A program made the translations under genes and the position numbers. 52,458 nt of DNA from Actinomadura sp. 7K507 (lineage in GTDB: Bacteria > Actinomycetota > Actinomycetes > Streptosporangiales > Streptosporangiaceae), in assembly GCF_004348425.1 (NCBI RefSeq), contig NZ_SMKK01000024.1, positions 1 to 52,458 on the forward strand, written 5' to 3'. The notes below the pieces were generated by a model, which saw only the letters and a program-made list of their open reading frames with translations, did not search any database and was not told the origin of the DNA. Below, piece after piece: positions 17,392 to 23,967 of the stretch (position 1 is the stretch's first letter; each line of letters begins with the position of its first letter).

Positions 17392-18123
17392 GTGATCAAA
17401 GTTCTGGACGACGGTCAGGTACGGCGGGTTCTTGTCGTGATGGCGCATCCCGATGATGTCGACTTCGGCGCGGCCGGGACGGTGGCGGGCTGGACCGACG
17501 GTGACATCGAGGTCGTCTACCTCATGGTCACCGACGGCGACGCGGGCGGCTTCGACGACAACGTCACCCGCAAGGAGATGGCGGTGCTGCGGCGCGAGGA
17601 GCAGCGCGCGGCGGCCAAGTGCGTCGGGGTGAGCGACGTCCGCTGGCTCGGCTACTCCGACGGGCGGGTCGAGGCGACGCTCGACCTGCGCCGCGACATC
17701 GCCCGCGTGATCCGGCAGGTGCGGCCGGACCGGGTGCTGATGCCGAGCCCGGAACGCAACTACGAGCGGATCTACCCGAGCCACCCCGACCACCGGGCGG
17801 TCGGCTCCGCCGCGCTCGACGCCGTCTACCCGGACGCGCGCAACCCGTACGCGTTCCCCGAACTGCTCGCCGATGAGGGGCTCGACGCCTGGACGGCCCG
17901 GGAGGTGTGGTTCAGCGGCGGCCCCGTCTCGAACCACTACGTCGACATCACCGACCGTTTCGACCGGAAGGTGAACGCGCTGCGGGCCCACGTCAGCCAG
18001 ACCGGGCACATGGGTGACGAACTGCCCGACATGCTGCGCGGCTGGCTGTCGGCCAACGCGGCGGCCGCGGGGCTTCCCGAGGGCCGTCTCGCCGAGTCGT
18101 TCCACGTCATCGACACGGCCTGA
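17392..18123 (+). CDS. PIG-L family zinc-dependent deacetylase
   Basis: A 243-residue LmbE/PIG-L protein, a family of zinc enzymes that remove N-acetyl groups from sugar-containing small molecules; mycothiol enzymes MshB and Mca belong here. The zinc and catalytic motif MAHPDDVDFGAAGT and the second motif SHPDHRAVG are intact. It is shorter than typical Mca, so a general PIG-L call is safest. GTG at 17392 gives the family-like opening VIKVLDDGQVRRVLVVMAHPDD; the frame remains open further upstream without ribosome sites. Its stop codon is followed directly by a 14-bp tandem repeat. Confidence 0.88.
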   Translation: MIKVLDDGQVRRVLVVMAHPDDVDFGAAGTVAGWTDGDIEVVYLMVTDGDAGGFDDNVTRKEMAVLRREEQRAAAKCVGVSDVRWLGYSDGRVEATLDLRRDIARVIRQVRPDRVLMPSPERNYERIYPSHPDHRAVGSAALDAVYPDARNPYAFPELLADEGLDAWTAREVWFSGGPVSNHYVDITDRFDRKVNALRAHVSQTGHMGDELPDMLRGWLSANAAAAGLPEGRLAESFHVIDTA

Positions 18124-18124
18124 A

Positions 18125-18205
18125 CCAACACGGCTTGACCAACACGGCTTGACCAACACGGCTTGACCAACACGGGCCGAACCAACACGGCTTGACCAAC
18201 ACGGG
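18125..18205. repeat. 14-bp minisatellite, about six units
   Basis: CCAACACGGCTTGA repeats at 18125-18138, 18139-18152, 18153-18166, 18167-18181 (variant CCAACACGGGCCGAA), 18182-18195 and a partial unit at 18196-18205. It begins right after the PIG-L stop, whose last bases look like part of a unit. There are no spacers, so it is not a CRISPR array. Confidence 0.92.
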
Positions 18206-18310
18206 CACCTCCGGCCCGGCGCGGTCACGTTACAAAATTGACCGGTCACAAGCCGTAATCAGCCCCAGAACGGGCATGGCATCCCAGGTGACAGAACTCG
18301 GGGGGTTGTC

Positions 18311-18766
18311 ATGCCGCATGAGATCGAGGTCATCGCCACCTCCATCGCCGCACCGGAAGTGATCTTCAAGCATCTGTGCGTGGCCGAGGCGTGGGGCGAA
18401 TGGGGCGGATTCTGGGCCCGCGGGAGGCGGGAGTCCGCGGGCGAGGAGCACCCGAACGGGATCGGCGCCGTCCGGTGCGCACCGTCCCGGCGCGAGGAGG
18501 TCGTCGCCTGGGACCCGCCCCGCCACTACGGCTACGTCGCGGTGGCGGGGCCTCCGCCGCGCCGCTTCCGGGCCGACATCACACTCGAGCCGCACTGCTC
18601 CGGCACCCTGATCCGCTGGCGCGGGGCGTTCGACGGCCTCCCGGGCACCGGGCCGTTCACGCGGCGCGTGCTGCGCCGCCGGTTCGACTCGTACGCCCGC
18701 CGGGTGGCGTGGCATTCCGAGCACTGCGAACCCGGCTGCCCCGCCCGCCTCCCCGGCGCACTCTGA
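18311..18766 (+). CDS. SRPBCC (START-like) family protein
   Basis: A 151-residue protein with the pattern of polyketide-cyclase/START-like small-ligand folds: HEIEVIATSIAAPEVIFKHL at the start, a middle GIGAVRCAPSRREEVVAWDPPRHYGYV and late SGTLIRWRGAFDGLPG. Family members bind hydrophobic ligands; none can be assigned here. ATG at 18311 has a G-run (GGGGGG) ribosome site. It stands alone between the minisatellite and the response regulator. Confidence 0.75.
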   Translation: MPHEIEVIATSIAAPEVIFKHLCVAEAWGEWGGFWARGRRESAGEEHPNGIGAVRCAPSRREEVVAWDPPRHYGYVAVAGPPPRRFRADITLEPHCSGTLIRWRGAFDGLPGTGPFTRRVLRRRFDSYARRVAWHSEHCEPGCPARLPGAL

Positions 18767-18876
18767 CCGGATGGCGACGTGCGGCGGGTGGTGAATGGGG
18801 GCTGGAGGACGCACGAGATCCGGCCACGAGGATGTGATGTGATCCCACGTGCCGGGGAGGGCTCACGGTTCGCGCG

Positions 18877-19518
18877 TCACACCAGGCGGCGGGCGGCGGC
18901 CCAGCGCGACAGCTCGTGCCGGTTCGACAGCTGGAGCTTCCGCAGGACGCTGCTGACGTGCGTCTCGACGGTCTTGACCGAGATGAACAGCTCCTTGGCG
19001 ATCTCCTTGTAGGCGTAGCCTCGGGCGATGAGCCGCAGCACGTCCCGCTCCCGCTGGGTGATCTGGTCGAGCTCGGGGTCGACGGCGGGCACGTCCGTGG
19101 CGGCGAACGCGTCCAGCACGAACCCGGCCAGGCGCGGCGAGAACACGGCGTCGCCGTCGGCGACCCGGCCGATCGCGTCGGTCAGCTCCGGTCCCGAGAT
19201 CGTCTTGGTGACGTAGCCGCGGGCCCCGCCCCGGACGACGCCGATCACGTCCTCCGCCGCGTCCGACACCGACAGTGCGAGGAACTTGGACTGGACGGCG
19301 CCGTGCAGCCGCCGCAGTACCTCGATGCCCCCGCCGCCGGGCAGGTGGACGTCCAGCAGCACCACGTCCGGCTGCGTCCCGCGGATCACCGAGACCGCCT
19401 CGTCGACGTCGCCCGCCTCACCGACGATCTCGACGCCGCCGCCCAGCTCGGCCTTGACCCCGGTACGGAACATCTGGTGGTCGTCGACCAGCACGACCTT
19501 CTTCAATGGCCCAGTCAC
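18877..19518 (-). CDS. NarL/LuxR-family response regulator, LiaR-like
   Basis: A 213-residue two-component response regulator. The receiver domain (VVLVDDHQMFRTGV) has its phospho-acceptor Asp in DVVLLDVHLPGGGG, and switch residues in LALSVSD and YVTKTI. The C-terminal LuxR helix-turn-helix is complete (ITQRERDVLRLIARGYAYKEIAKELFIS...LSNRHELSRWA). GTG at 19518 overlaps the kinase stop in a GTGA junction. The context with a PspC-kinase and a LiaF-like protein suggests envelope-stress control. Confidence 0.93.
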   Translation of the reverse strand: MTGPLKKVVLVDDHQMFRTGVKAELGGGVEIVGEAGDVDEAVSVIRGTQPDVVLLDVHLPGGGGIEVLRRLHGAVQSKFLALSVSDAAEDVIGVVRGGARGYVTKTISGPELTDAIGRVADGDAVFSPRLAGFVLDAFAATDVPAVDPELDQITQRERDVLRLIARGYAYKEIAKELFISVKTVETHVSSVLRKLQLSNRHELSRWAAARRLV

Positions 19519-20768
19519 GATTTCCTGATCTCCAAACGCACTTCAGTGCCCTCGCCCGGCTCGGTGCGGACGGTGGCCTTGCCGCCGTTGCGCTCCATAC
19601 GTCCGATGATGGACTCCCGGACTCCCATCCTGTCCTGCGGGACCTGGTCGAGGTCGAATCCCTTGCCCCGGTCGCGGACGAAGATGGCGATCTCGTCGCC
19701 CTCCACCTCCGCGTACACCGAGACGGAAGGGGCCTCGGCGTACTTGGCGGCGTTCACCATCGCCTCCCGCGCGGCCTGCAGCGTCGCGCCGAGCGGCTCG
19801 TCCAGAGCCGTGTCCCCCACGCAGACGATCTCGATCGGCACGCCGTGGTCGTCCTCGACCTCCCCCGCCAGCTCCTTGATCGCGGCGGCGAACTTCTGGT
19901 CGGGGTCGGCGCGCGGCTGGTAGAGCCAGGTCCGCAGCGTCCGCTCCTGGGACCGGGCGAGCCGCTGCACCTCGCGGGTGTCGTGCGCGTTCCGCTGGAT
20001 GAGGGTGAGCGTGTGCAGCACCGAGTCGTGGATGTGGGCGGCGAGTTCGGCGCGCTCCTGCGACCTGATCCGCTCGTGCCGCTCGGTGTCGAGGTCCTGC
20101 CAGAGCCGCACCACCCACGGCGTCACGATCACCGCGACCCCGGTGAGGATGATCAGCATGGCGACGACGACGGACCGCGCCTGGGCGGCCTCGACGTTCT
20201 GCACCACGACGCCGCCGATCCCGCCGACGACCAGCAGCAGCCCGAGCAGGCTGCGCAGCCACCGCTGCCGGAGCGGAAGCGTCCAGCGCTGCCGCTGGTC
20301 GCGGTCGGCCTGCTGCCACAGGATCGCCGCGCCGACGCCGCCGATGACGAACGGCCACAGCGCCCACTGGACGACCCCGGCCGCGCCCCACGGCAGCGCC
20401 ACCAGGCCGAGCGTGACCGCCGCGTAGGCCAGCAGCTGCCCCCAGTCGCGGCCGCGGAGCCGGCCGGGCGCCCGCTCGGGCTTCTCGGGGGCGGGCACCA
20501 GGATCCAGAACGCGGCGTACGCGGCGACGCCGAGGAAGCTCGCCATCGTCAGCAGCACGAACGCCGCGCGGACGATCAGGACGTCAACGCCGAGATGCTC
20601 GGCGAGGCCGCGGGACACGCCGGCGACGAGCTTGCCTTCGGCGGCGCGTTCCAGCCGCGGCGCCGCCGGCGGCGCGGCCGCCTCGCCGTCCGCCTGCGCG
20701 GGCGGCGGCAGCGCGCCCGGCCGCCTGGGCGGCGCGGCGCCGGGCTGCCCGGCCGTCTGTTCGCTCAC
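19515..20768 (-). CDS. Sensor histidine kinase with N-terminal PspC domain
   Basis: A 417-residue membrane kinase. After a Pro-rich start comes a PspC domain (LERAAEGKLVAGVSRGLAEHLGV...ILVPAPE), then several membrane segments (about 125-215), a HisKA_3 phospho-acceptor (AAHIHDSVLHTLTLIQ) and an HATPase domain (REAMVNAAKYAEAPS, RDRGKGF, GVRESIIGRM). It should phosphorylate the overlapping response regulator. I chose GTG at 20768, with AAGGA 5 nt upstream, over the longer TTG frame. PspC-fused kinases of this layout are common in actinobacteria. Confidence 0.92.
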   Translation of the reverse strand: MSEQTAGQPGAAPPRRPGALPPPAQADGEAAAPPAAPRLERAAEGKLVAGVSRGLAEHLGVDVLIVRAAFVLLTMASFLGVAAYAAFWILVPAPEKPERAPGRLRGRDWGQLLAYAAVTLGLVALPWGAAGVVQWALWPFVIGGVGAAILWQQADRDQRQRWTLPLRQRWLRSLLGLLLVVGGIGGVVVQNVEAAQARSVVVAMLIILTGVAVIVTPWVVRLWQDLDTERHERIRSQERAELAAHIHDSVLHTLTLIQRNAHDTREVQRLARSQERTLRTWLYQPRADPDQKFAAAIKELAGEVEDDHGVPIEIVCVGDTALDEPLGATLQAAREAMVNAAKYAEAPSVSVYAEVEGDEIAIFVRDRGKGFDLDQVPQDRMGVRESIIGRMERNGGKATVRTEPGEGTEVRLEIRKS

Positions 20769-20864
20769 CGCCGTCCTTCCCAAGGTTCTGCCACGTTATC
20801 GATGGTCACACGCCCTGCCGCGAACCGCATCAGGGCATCACCCCCAGGCTTACTCAGGGTCGGG

Positions 20865-20880
20865 TCAGGGACGTCCCCGA
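20865..20880. promoter_or_regulatory. Near-palindromic operator candidate
   Basis: TCAGGGACGTCCCCGA (20865-20880) has a perfect GGGACGTCCC core and lies between the divergent kinase and PspC/LiaF-like genes. TCAGGG also occurs twice just to its left (20830-20870). It is a good candidate site for the neighbouring response regulator. Confidence 0.45.
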
Positions 20881-20916
20881 TACCGCGCCCGGGACGCGGC
20901 ACGTCACGATGGGACC

Positions 20917-22308
20917 ATGAGCGAGGAGCAGGACGTCAGGAACGGCGCGGACCGCGACCGGGGCGCCGGGGGCTACGAGCGGCTGGCGCGGGACGCCGAA
21001 CGGCGCGTGCTGGCCGGCGTGTGCACCGGGCTCGGCCGCTACACCGGCATCGATCCCGTCGTATACCGCGTGGGGTTCGGCCTCCTGGTCCTCGCGCACG
21101 GGCAGGGCGTCATCCTCTACGTCGCGGCGGCCCTGCTGATGCCCGCGAGCCCCGGCCAGACGTCGCTCGCGGAGCAGCTCTTCAAGCGCTGGTTCGACGC
21201 CGCGGCGGTCATGACGATTCTCGGCGCGCTGCTCTGCGCGGGTGTCGTGTTCAGCCTGTTCGGCGGCGTTCCCACCGAGGCGATCGGCGTCCTGGTGCTG
21301 TTCGGGCTGGTGCTGCTCGTCGCGCACTCGCGGGGCGTGAACCTGGTGGGCGCGGCGAGGTCCGTCCCGGAGCGGCTCGCCGGGCATCCGCCGGAGCCGT
21401 CCGCAACGTGGACCCAGTCCGACACCGTCACCGTCGGCAGCGTCTCCATGTACAAGGACACGGGGTACAAGGACACGGGGTACAAGGACACGGCCTCCAC
21501 GTACAAGGACGCGGGCCCCCAGCACACCGACACCCGGACCTACGAGGACGTCCCGCCCCCGCCGAGTGGGGGGCGGCTGCCCGACGGCATGATCGACCTC
21601 GCCGCCTACAGCGCCGCGCACTCGGCCGCCCAGGACGACACCCAGGTGGACGACGACGCGCCGTCCGCGAAGGCACCGGCGAAGCAGGACGGCTGCAAGC
21701 GCTCCCCCACGACGGCGATCACGCTGCTGGCCGCCATGGCCATGGGCGGGGCGATGATCCCGGTCGCGCAGGCCTACCCCGCCCCGGACTCGTGGCTGAT
21801 CGTCATGGCGCCCGCGCTCGCCGTCGTCGGGTTCGGGCTCGTCCTCGGCGGCTGGCTCCGGACGCCGGGGCTCGCGACCGCCGGCACCGTGCTGTCCCTC
21901 GCCATGCTGACGACGTCGGTGGCGGGCGACCTGCCGCGCAACGCCGAGTACGGGGAGGTCGAGTGGCGTCCCGTGGACGCCGCCCAGACCGCCCAGCAGT
22001 ACAGGGTCGGCGTCGGGCAGGGGACGCTCGACCTGACCTCCCTCCCGGTCGCCGCCGGGCAGCGCGTCACGATCGACGCCGAGGTGATGCTCGGCGGGCT
22101 CGAGATCAGGGTGCCGTCCAACGCCCGCGTCATGGTGGACGCGCAGATCACTCTCGGCGATCTGCGCGTCGGCAGCAAGACGATCAGCGGCCCGAACGTC
22201 ACCAGCACCGAGGTCATGGAGCCCGAGGGAAGACCGGACGGGCACCCGCCGGTGATCGACCTGCGGATACGCGGGAAGGTCGGAGACGTGGACGTGCTCC
22301 GTGGCTGA
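20917..22308 (+). CDS. PspC / LiaF-like membrane protein
   Basis: A 463-residue protein with an N-terminal PspC domain (LARDAERRVLAGVCTGLGRYTGIDPVVYRVGFGLL), membrane segments, a hydrophilic loop with YKDTG repeats (about 179-195), further membrane segments (about 270-335) and a C-terminal beta-helix-like domain of the LiaF type (GTLDLTSLPVAAGQ, VMLGGLEIRVPSN, ITLGDLRVGS). LiaF proteins restrain their two-component system at the membrane. The divergent PspC-kinase and LuxR-type regulator complete a LiaFSR-like set. ATG at 20917 begins MSEEQDVRNG; the longer open frame upstream has no family support. Confidence 0.85.
   Translation: MSEEQDVRNGADRDRGAGGYERLARDAERRVLAGVCTGLGRYTGIDPVVYRVGFGLLVLAHGQGVILYVAAALLMPASPGQTSLAEQLFKRWFDAAAVMTILGALLCAGVVFSLFGGVPTEAIGVLVLFGLVLLVAHSRGVNLVGAARSVPERLAGHPPEPSATWTQSDTVTVGSVSMYKDTGYKDTGYKDTASTYKDAGPQHTDTRTYEDVPPPPSGGRLPDGMIDLAAYSAAHSAAQDDTQVDDDAPSAKAPAKQDGCKRSPTTAITLLAAMAMGGAMIPVAQAYPAPDSWLIVMAPALAVVGFGLVLGGWLRTPGLATAGTVLSLAMLTTSVAGDLPRNAEYGEVEWRPVDAAQTAQQYRVGVGQGTLDLTSLPVAAGQRVTIDAEVMLGGLEIRVPSNARVMVDAQITLGDLRVGSKTISGPNVTSTEVMEPEGRPDGHPPVIDLRIRGKVGDVDVLRG
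21451..21515 (+). repeat. Tandem YKDTG-coding repeats
   Basis: TACAAGGACACGGGG occurs twice exactly (21451-21465, 21466-21480), then in a shortened copy (21481) and a diverged copy (about 21502), encoding YKDTG YKDTG YKDTASTYKDAG in the loop of the PspC/LiaF-like protein. Confidence 0.85.
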
Positions 22309-22537
22309 GCGGCAGGCGAGCGGAAGCGACATGGCGAAGCGGCGGCGCCGGTTCGACCCGGCGGGGCCGGTCACCGGGCTGTTCTTCCTCGTCGTCGCGG
22401 CCCTGTTCCTCGCCGACGGCCTGACCGACGAACGGATGCTGGCCCCGACGACGCTCGCCCCGGCGGTGCTGATCGGGCTCGGCCTGGTCGGGACCGTCCG
22501 GGTCCTGACCCGCTCGCGACGCCGCGACCTGCGCTGA
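22301..22537 (+). CDS. Small two-pass membrane protein
   Basis: A 78-residue protein with two hydrophobic helices (about 24-40 VTGLFFLVVAALFLADG and 47-65 LAPAVLIGLGLVGTVRV) flanked by Arg-rich ends. GTG at 22301 overlaps the end of the PspC/LiaF-like gene by 8 nt, so it is coupled to it; ATG at 22331 (MAKRRRRF) is an alternative start. It is probably a partner or stabiliser in the same envelope-stress unit. No family is recognised. Confidence 0.7.
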   Translation: MAERQASGSDMAKRRRRFDPAGPVTGLFFLVVAALFLADGLTDERMLAPTTLAPAVLIGLGLVGTVRVLTRSRRRDLR

Positions 22538-22572
22538 CCCGGCGCGCCCACGCACCGCGGACGGGAAGTAAC

Positions 22573-22607
22573 CTGACCTCGACGACAGGGGATCAGAGCG
22601 AGGTCAG
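22573..22607. promoter_or_regulatory. 9-bp inverted repeat just before the TetR start (auto-operator candidate)
   Basis: CTGACCTCG (22573-22581) and CGAGGTCAG (22599-22607) are perfectly complementary, 17 nt apart, and the second arm ends directly before the ATG at 22608. The position would let the TetR protein block its own expression. Confidence 0.5.
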
Positions 22608-23306
22608 ATGTCACGCCAGCCCGGCACGCCCGAGACGAGCGGCACCGACGTGCTGCCCGGCTCCCGTTCCGCGCTGGACCCGGACCGCGCCATCAAGCCG
22701 GGACGGCACGGCCTGTCCCCCGAGACCGTCGCCGGCATCCAGCGTGAGCGGCTCATCGACGCGTTCGTCCAGGTGGTGTCGGAACGCGGCTTCGCCCACA
22801 CCACGATCAGCAGCGTGACGGACGCCGCGGGGGTCACGAAGAAGACCTTCTACGCGCACTTCACGGACCTGGACGACTGTTTCCTCGCCGCCTACCAGCG
22901 CGGCATGGACATCCTGCTCGCCCGGATGACGGAGGTGTACGAGGCCGCGCCGACCTGGCCGGACGGCATCCACGCCGCGCTGCGCACGATGCTCGCCGCC
23001 CTGGCCCGCGAGCCGCGGTTCGCGCGGGCCTCGCTGGTCGAGGTGAACGCGGCGGGCCCGAAGGTCAGGCAGGCGCGCATCGGCAACCTCGCCCGGTTCC
23101 GCGCGTTCTTCGACGCGCCGTCCCTCGCGCCCGTGCCGGTCGCCGTGGTGGACGCGATCGTGGGCGGCATCTACAGCGCGATACACGTCCAGACGGAGAC
23201 GGGCGAGGCGGAGGAGCTGCCGGCGCTGCTGCCGTCTCTCACCTATTTCGTGCTGCTCCCGCTCGTCGGCCGCGAAGCGGCGTCGCCCTACCTCTCGGAG
23301 TCCTGA
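22608..23306 (+). CDS. TetR/AcrR family transcriptional regulator
   Basis: A 232-residue regulator. An unusual extended N-terminus of about 40 residues precedes the helix-turn-helix (RERLIDAFVQVVSERGFAHTTISSVTDAAGVTKKTFYAHFTDLDDCF), which matches TetR well. The C-terminal ligand domain is helical and not diagnostic. ATG at 22608 follows the inverted repeat at 22573-22607, suggesting self-repression. Its 3' end overlaps the convergent cysteine-dioxygenase-like gene by 19 bp. Confidence 0.93.
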   Translation: MSRQPGTPETSGTDVLPGSRSALDPDRAIKPGRHGLSPETVAGIQRERLIDAFVQVVSERGFAHTTISSVTDAAGVTKKTFYAHFTDLDDCFLAAYQRGMDILLARMTEVYEAAPTWPDGIHAALRTMLAALAREPRFARASLVEVNAAGPKVRQARIGNLARFRAFFDAPSLAPVPVAVVDAIVGGIYSAIHVQTETGEAEELPALLPSLTYFVLLPLVGREAASPYLSES

Positions 23307-23722
23307 CCGGGGTCTGGGGGCGCCGGGGCTCCGGCGTGCAGGCTGACCGCGAAGGCCGGGCCTGGGTTCGTCAGCGCGTGCGCCGCTCCCCCGTGCACCC
23401 GGACGCGGTTGGCGCGCAGCGGCCGTTCGGTGACCCCGCTTTCGGCGATCGTCACCTCGGCCAGTTCACCGGCGACGAGCGTGCTGACCTGCCCGCGGAC
23501 CGGCCCGCCGTGACCGGGCGGCCAGGTGGTGAGCCACGCCTGGCCGTCGAGCCGGATGTGGACGGGCCGCACGGCGTCGAAGCCGACGAGCCGCCACCAC
23601 TCCTCGGGACGTCCGGCGAGGTCGCGGACGAGGCCGGCGAGCTGCCCGATGGTGGGCGGGTGAGCGGTGGTCGCGCGGCCGTGCGGATCGTCCTGGCCAC
23701 GCATGGTGAGATCGGGAACCAC
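23288..23722 (-). CDS. Cysteine-dioxygenase-like cupin protein lacking HxH metal ligands
   Basis: A 144-residue protein resembling bacterial cysteine dioxygenases, which oxidise cysteine to cysteine sulfinate with an Fe(II) held by three His. Supporting stretches are TIGQLAGLVRDLAG, WLTTWPPGHGGPVRGQVST and VHGGAAHALTNPGPAFAVSLHA. Where relatives have PPGHGTPxHDH, this protein reads PPGHGGPVRGQ, so both histidines of the HxH pair are missing; the third His (AAHAL) remains. It is probably not an iron dioxygenase and may bind a thiol or regulate. GTG at 23722 has AAGGA 7 nt upstream. A cysteine-rich leader ORF lies 45 bp upstream. Confidence 0.75.
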   Translation of the reverse strand: MVPDLTMRGQDDPHGRATTAHPPTIGQLAGLVRDLAGRPEEWWRLVGFDAVRPVHIRLDGQAWLTTWPPGHGGPVRGQVSTLVAGELAEVTIAESGVTERPLRANRVRVHGGAAHALTNPGPAFAVSLHAGAPAPPDPGQDSER

Positions 23723-23767
23723 GGAAAGGTCCTTCGGGTACGTGTGTCGGCTGGAAAGGGTCAGGGA

Positions 23768-23848
23768 TCAGCGACAACACGAAGGACACAGCGCGCTGGC
23801 CACGCGGCCCAGGGCCACGGGGCTGTCGAGGAAGACTCGCGCTGGCAT
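23768..23848 (-). CDS. Cysteine-rich leader peptide (putative attenuator uORF)
   Basis: A 26-codon ORF from ATG 23848 to TGA 23768. It starts MPARVFLDSPVALG and ends RVASALCPSCCR, with three Cys in the last six residues. This matches the short RVxSAxC-type leader peptides found before sulfur and cysteine genes in actinobacteria. Ribosome stalling at the Cys codons when Cys-tRNA is scarce would change expression of the gene 45 bp downstream. It has no ribosome site and is probably leaderless. Confidence 0.8.
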   Translation of the reverse strand: MPARVFLDSPVALGRVASALCPSCCR

Positions 23849-23879
23849 GCGTATAAGCAGACACTCGGTAACCAAGGGT

Positions 23880-23885
23880 TGTCAA
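23880..23885 (-). promoter_or_regulatory. Perfect -35 box upstream of the leader peptide
   Basis: TTGACA reads on the minus strand at 23885-23880. Eighteen nt further lies TCTGCT, which ends 7 nt before the leader ATG, so a leaderless transcript is possible; a TTATAC stretch overlaps the same area. The -35 is clear, the -10 is not. Confidence 0.5.
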
Positions 23886-23967
23886 GCTGATCACCGGAAC
23901 GCCACGCGGTGTCCGCCCGGCCCGGAGAGCATGCCCACGGAATCGGATCAAGGAACGGAGCCCCGAA

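Noticed and set aside
18125..18205. CRISPR array
   Set aside because: Units of 14 bp follow each other without spacers and no cas genes are present.
15283..18249. Long minus-strand open frame of 988 codons
   Set aside because: It runs across the nucleoside hydrolase end, the PQQ lipoprotein and the PIG-L gene in other frames, is Arg/Gly/Pro-rich and shows no domain. It is a high-GC shadow.
19506..22424. Long plus-strand open frame of 972 codons
   Set aside because: Antisense to the histidine kinase and out of frame with the PspC/LiaF-like gene; low-complexity composition without motifs.
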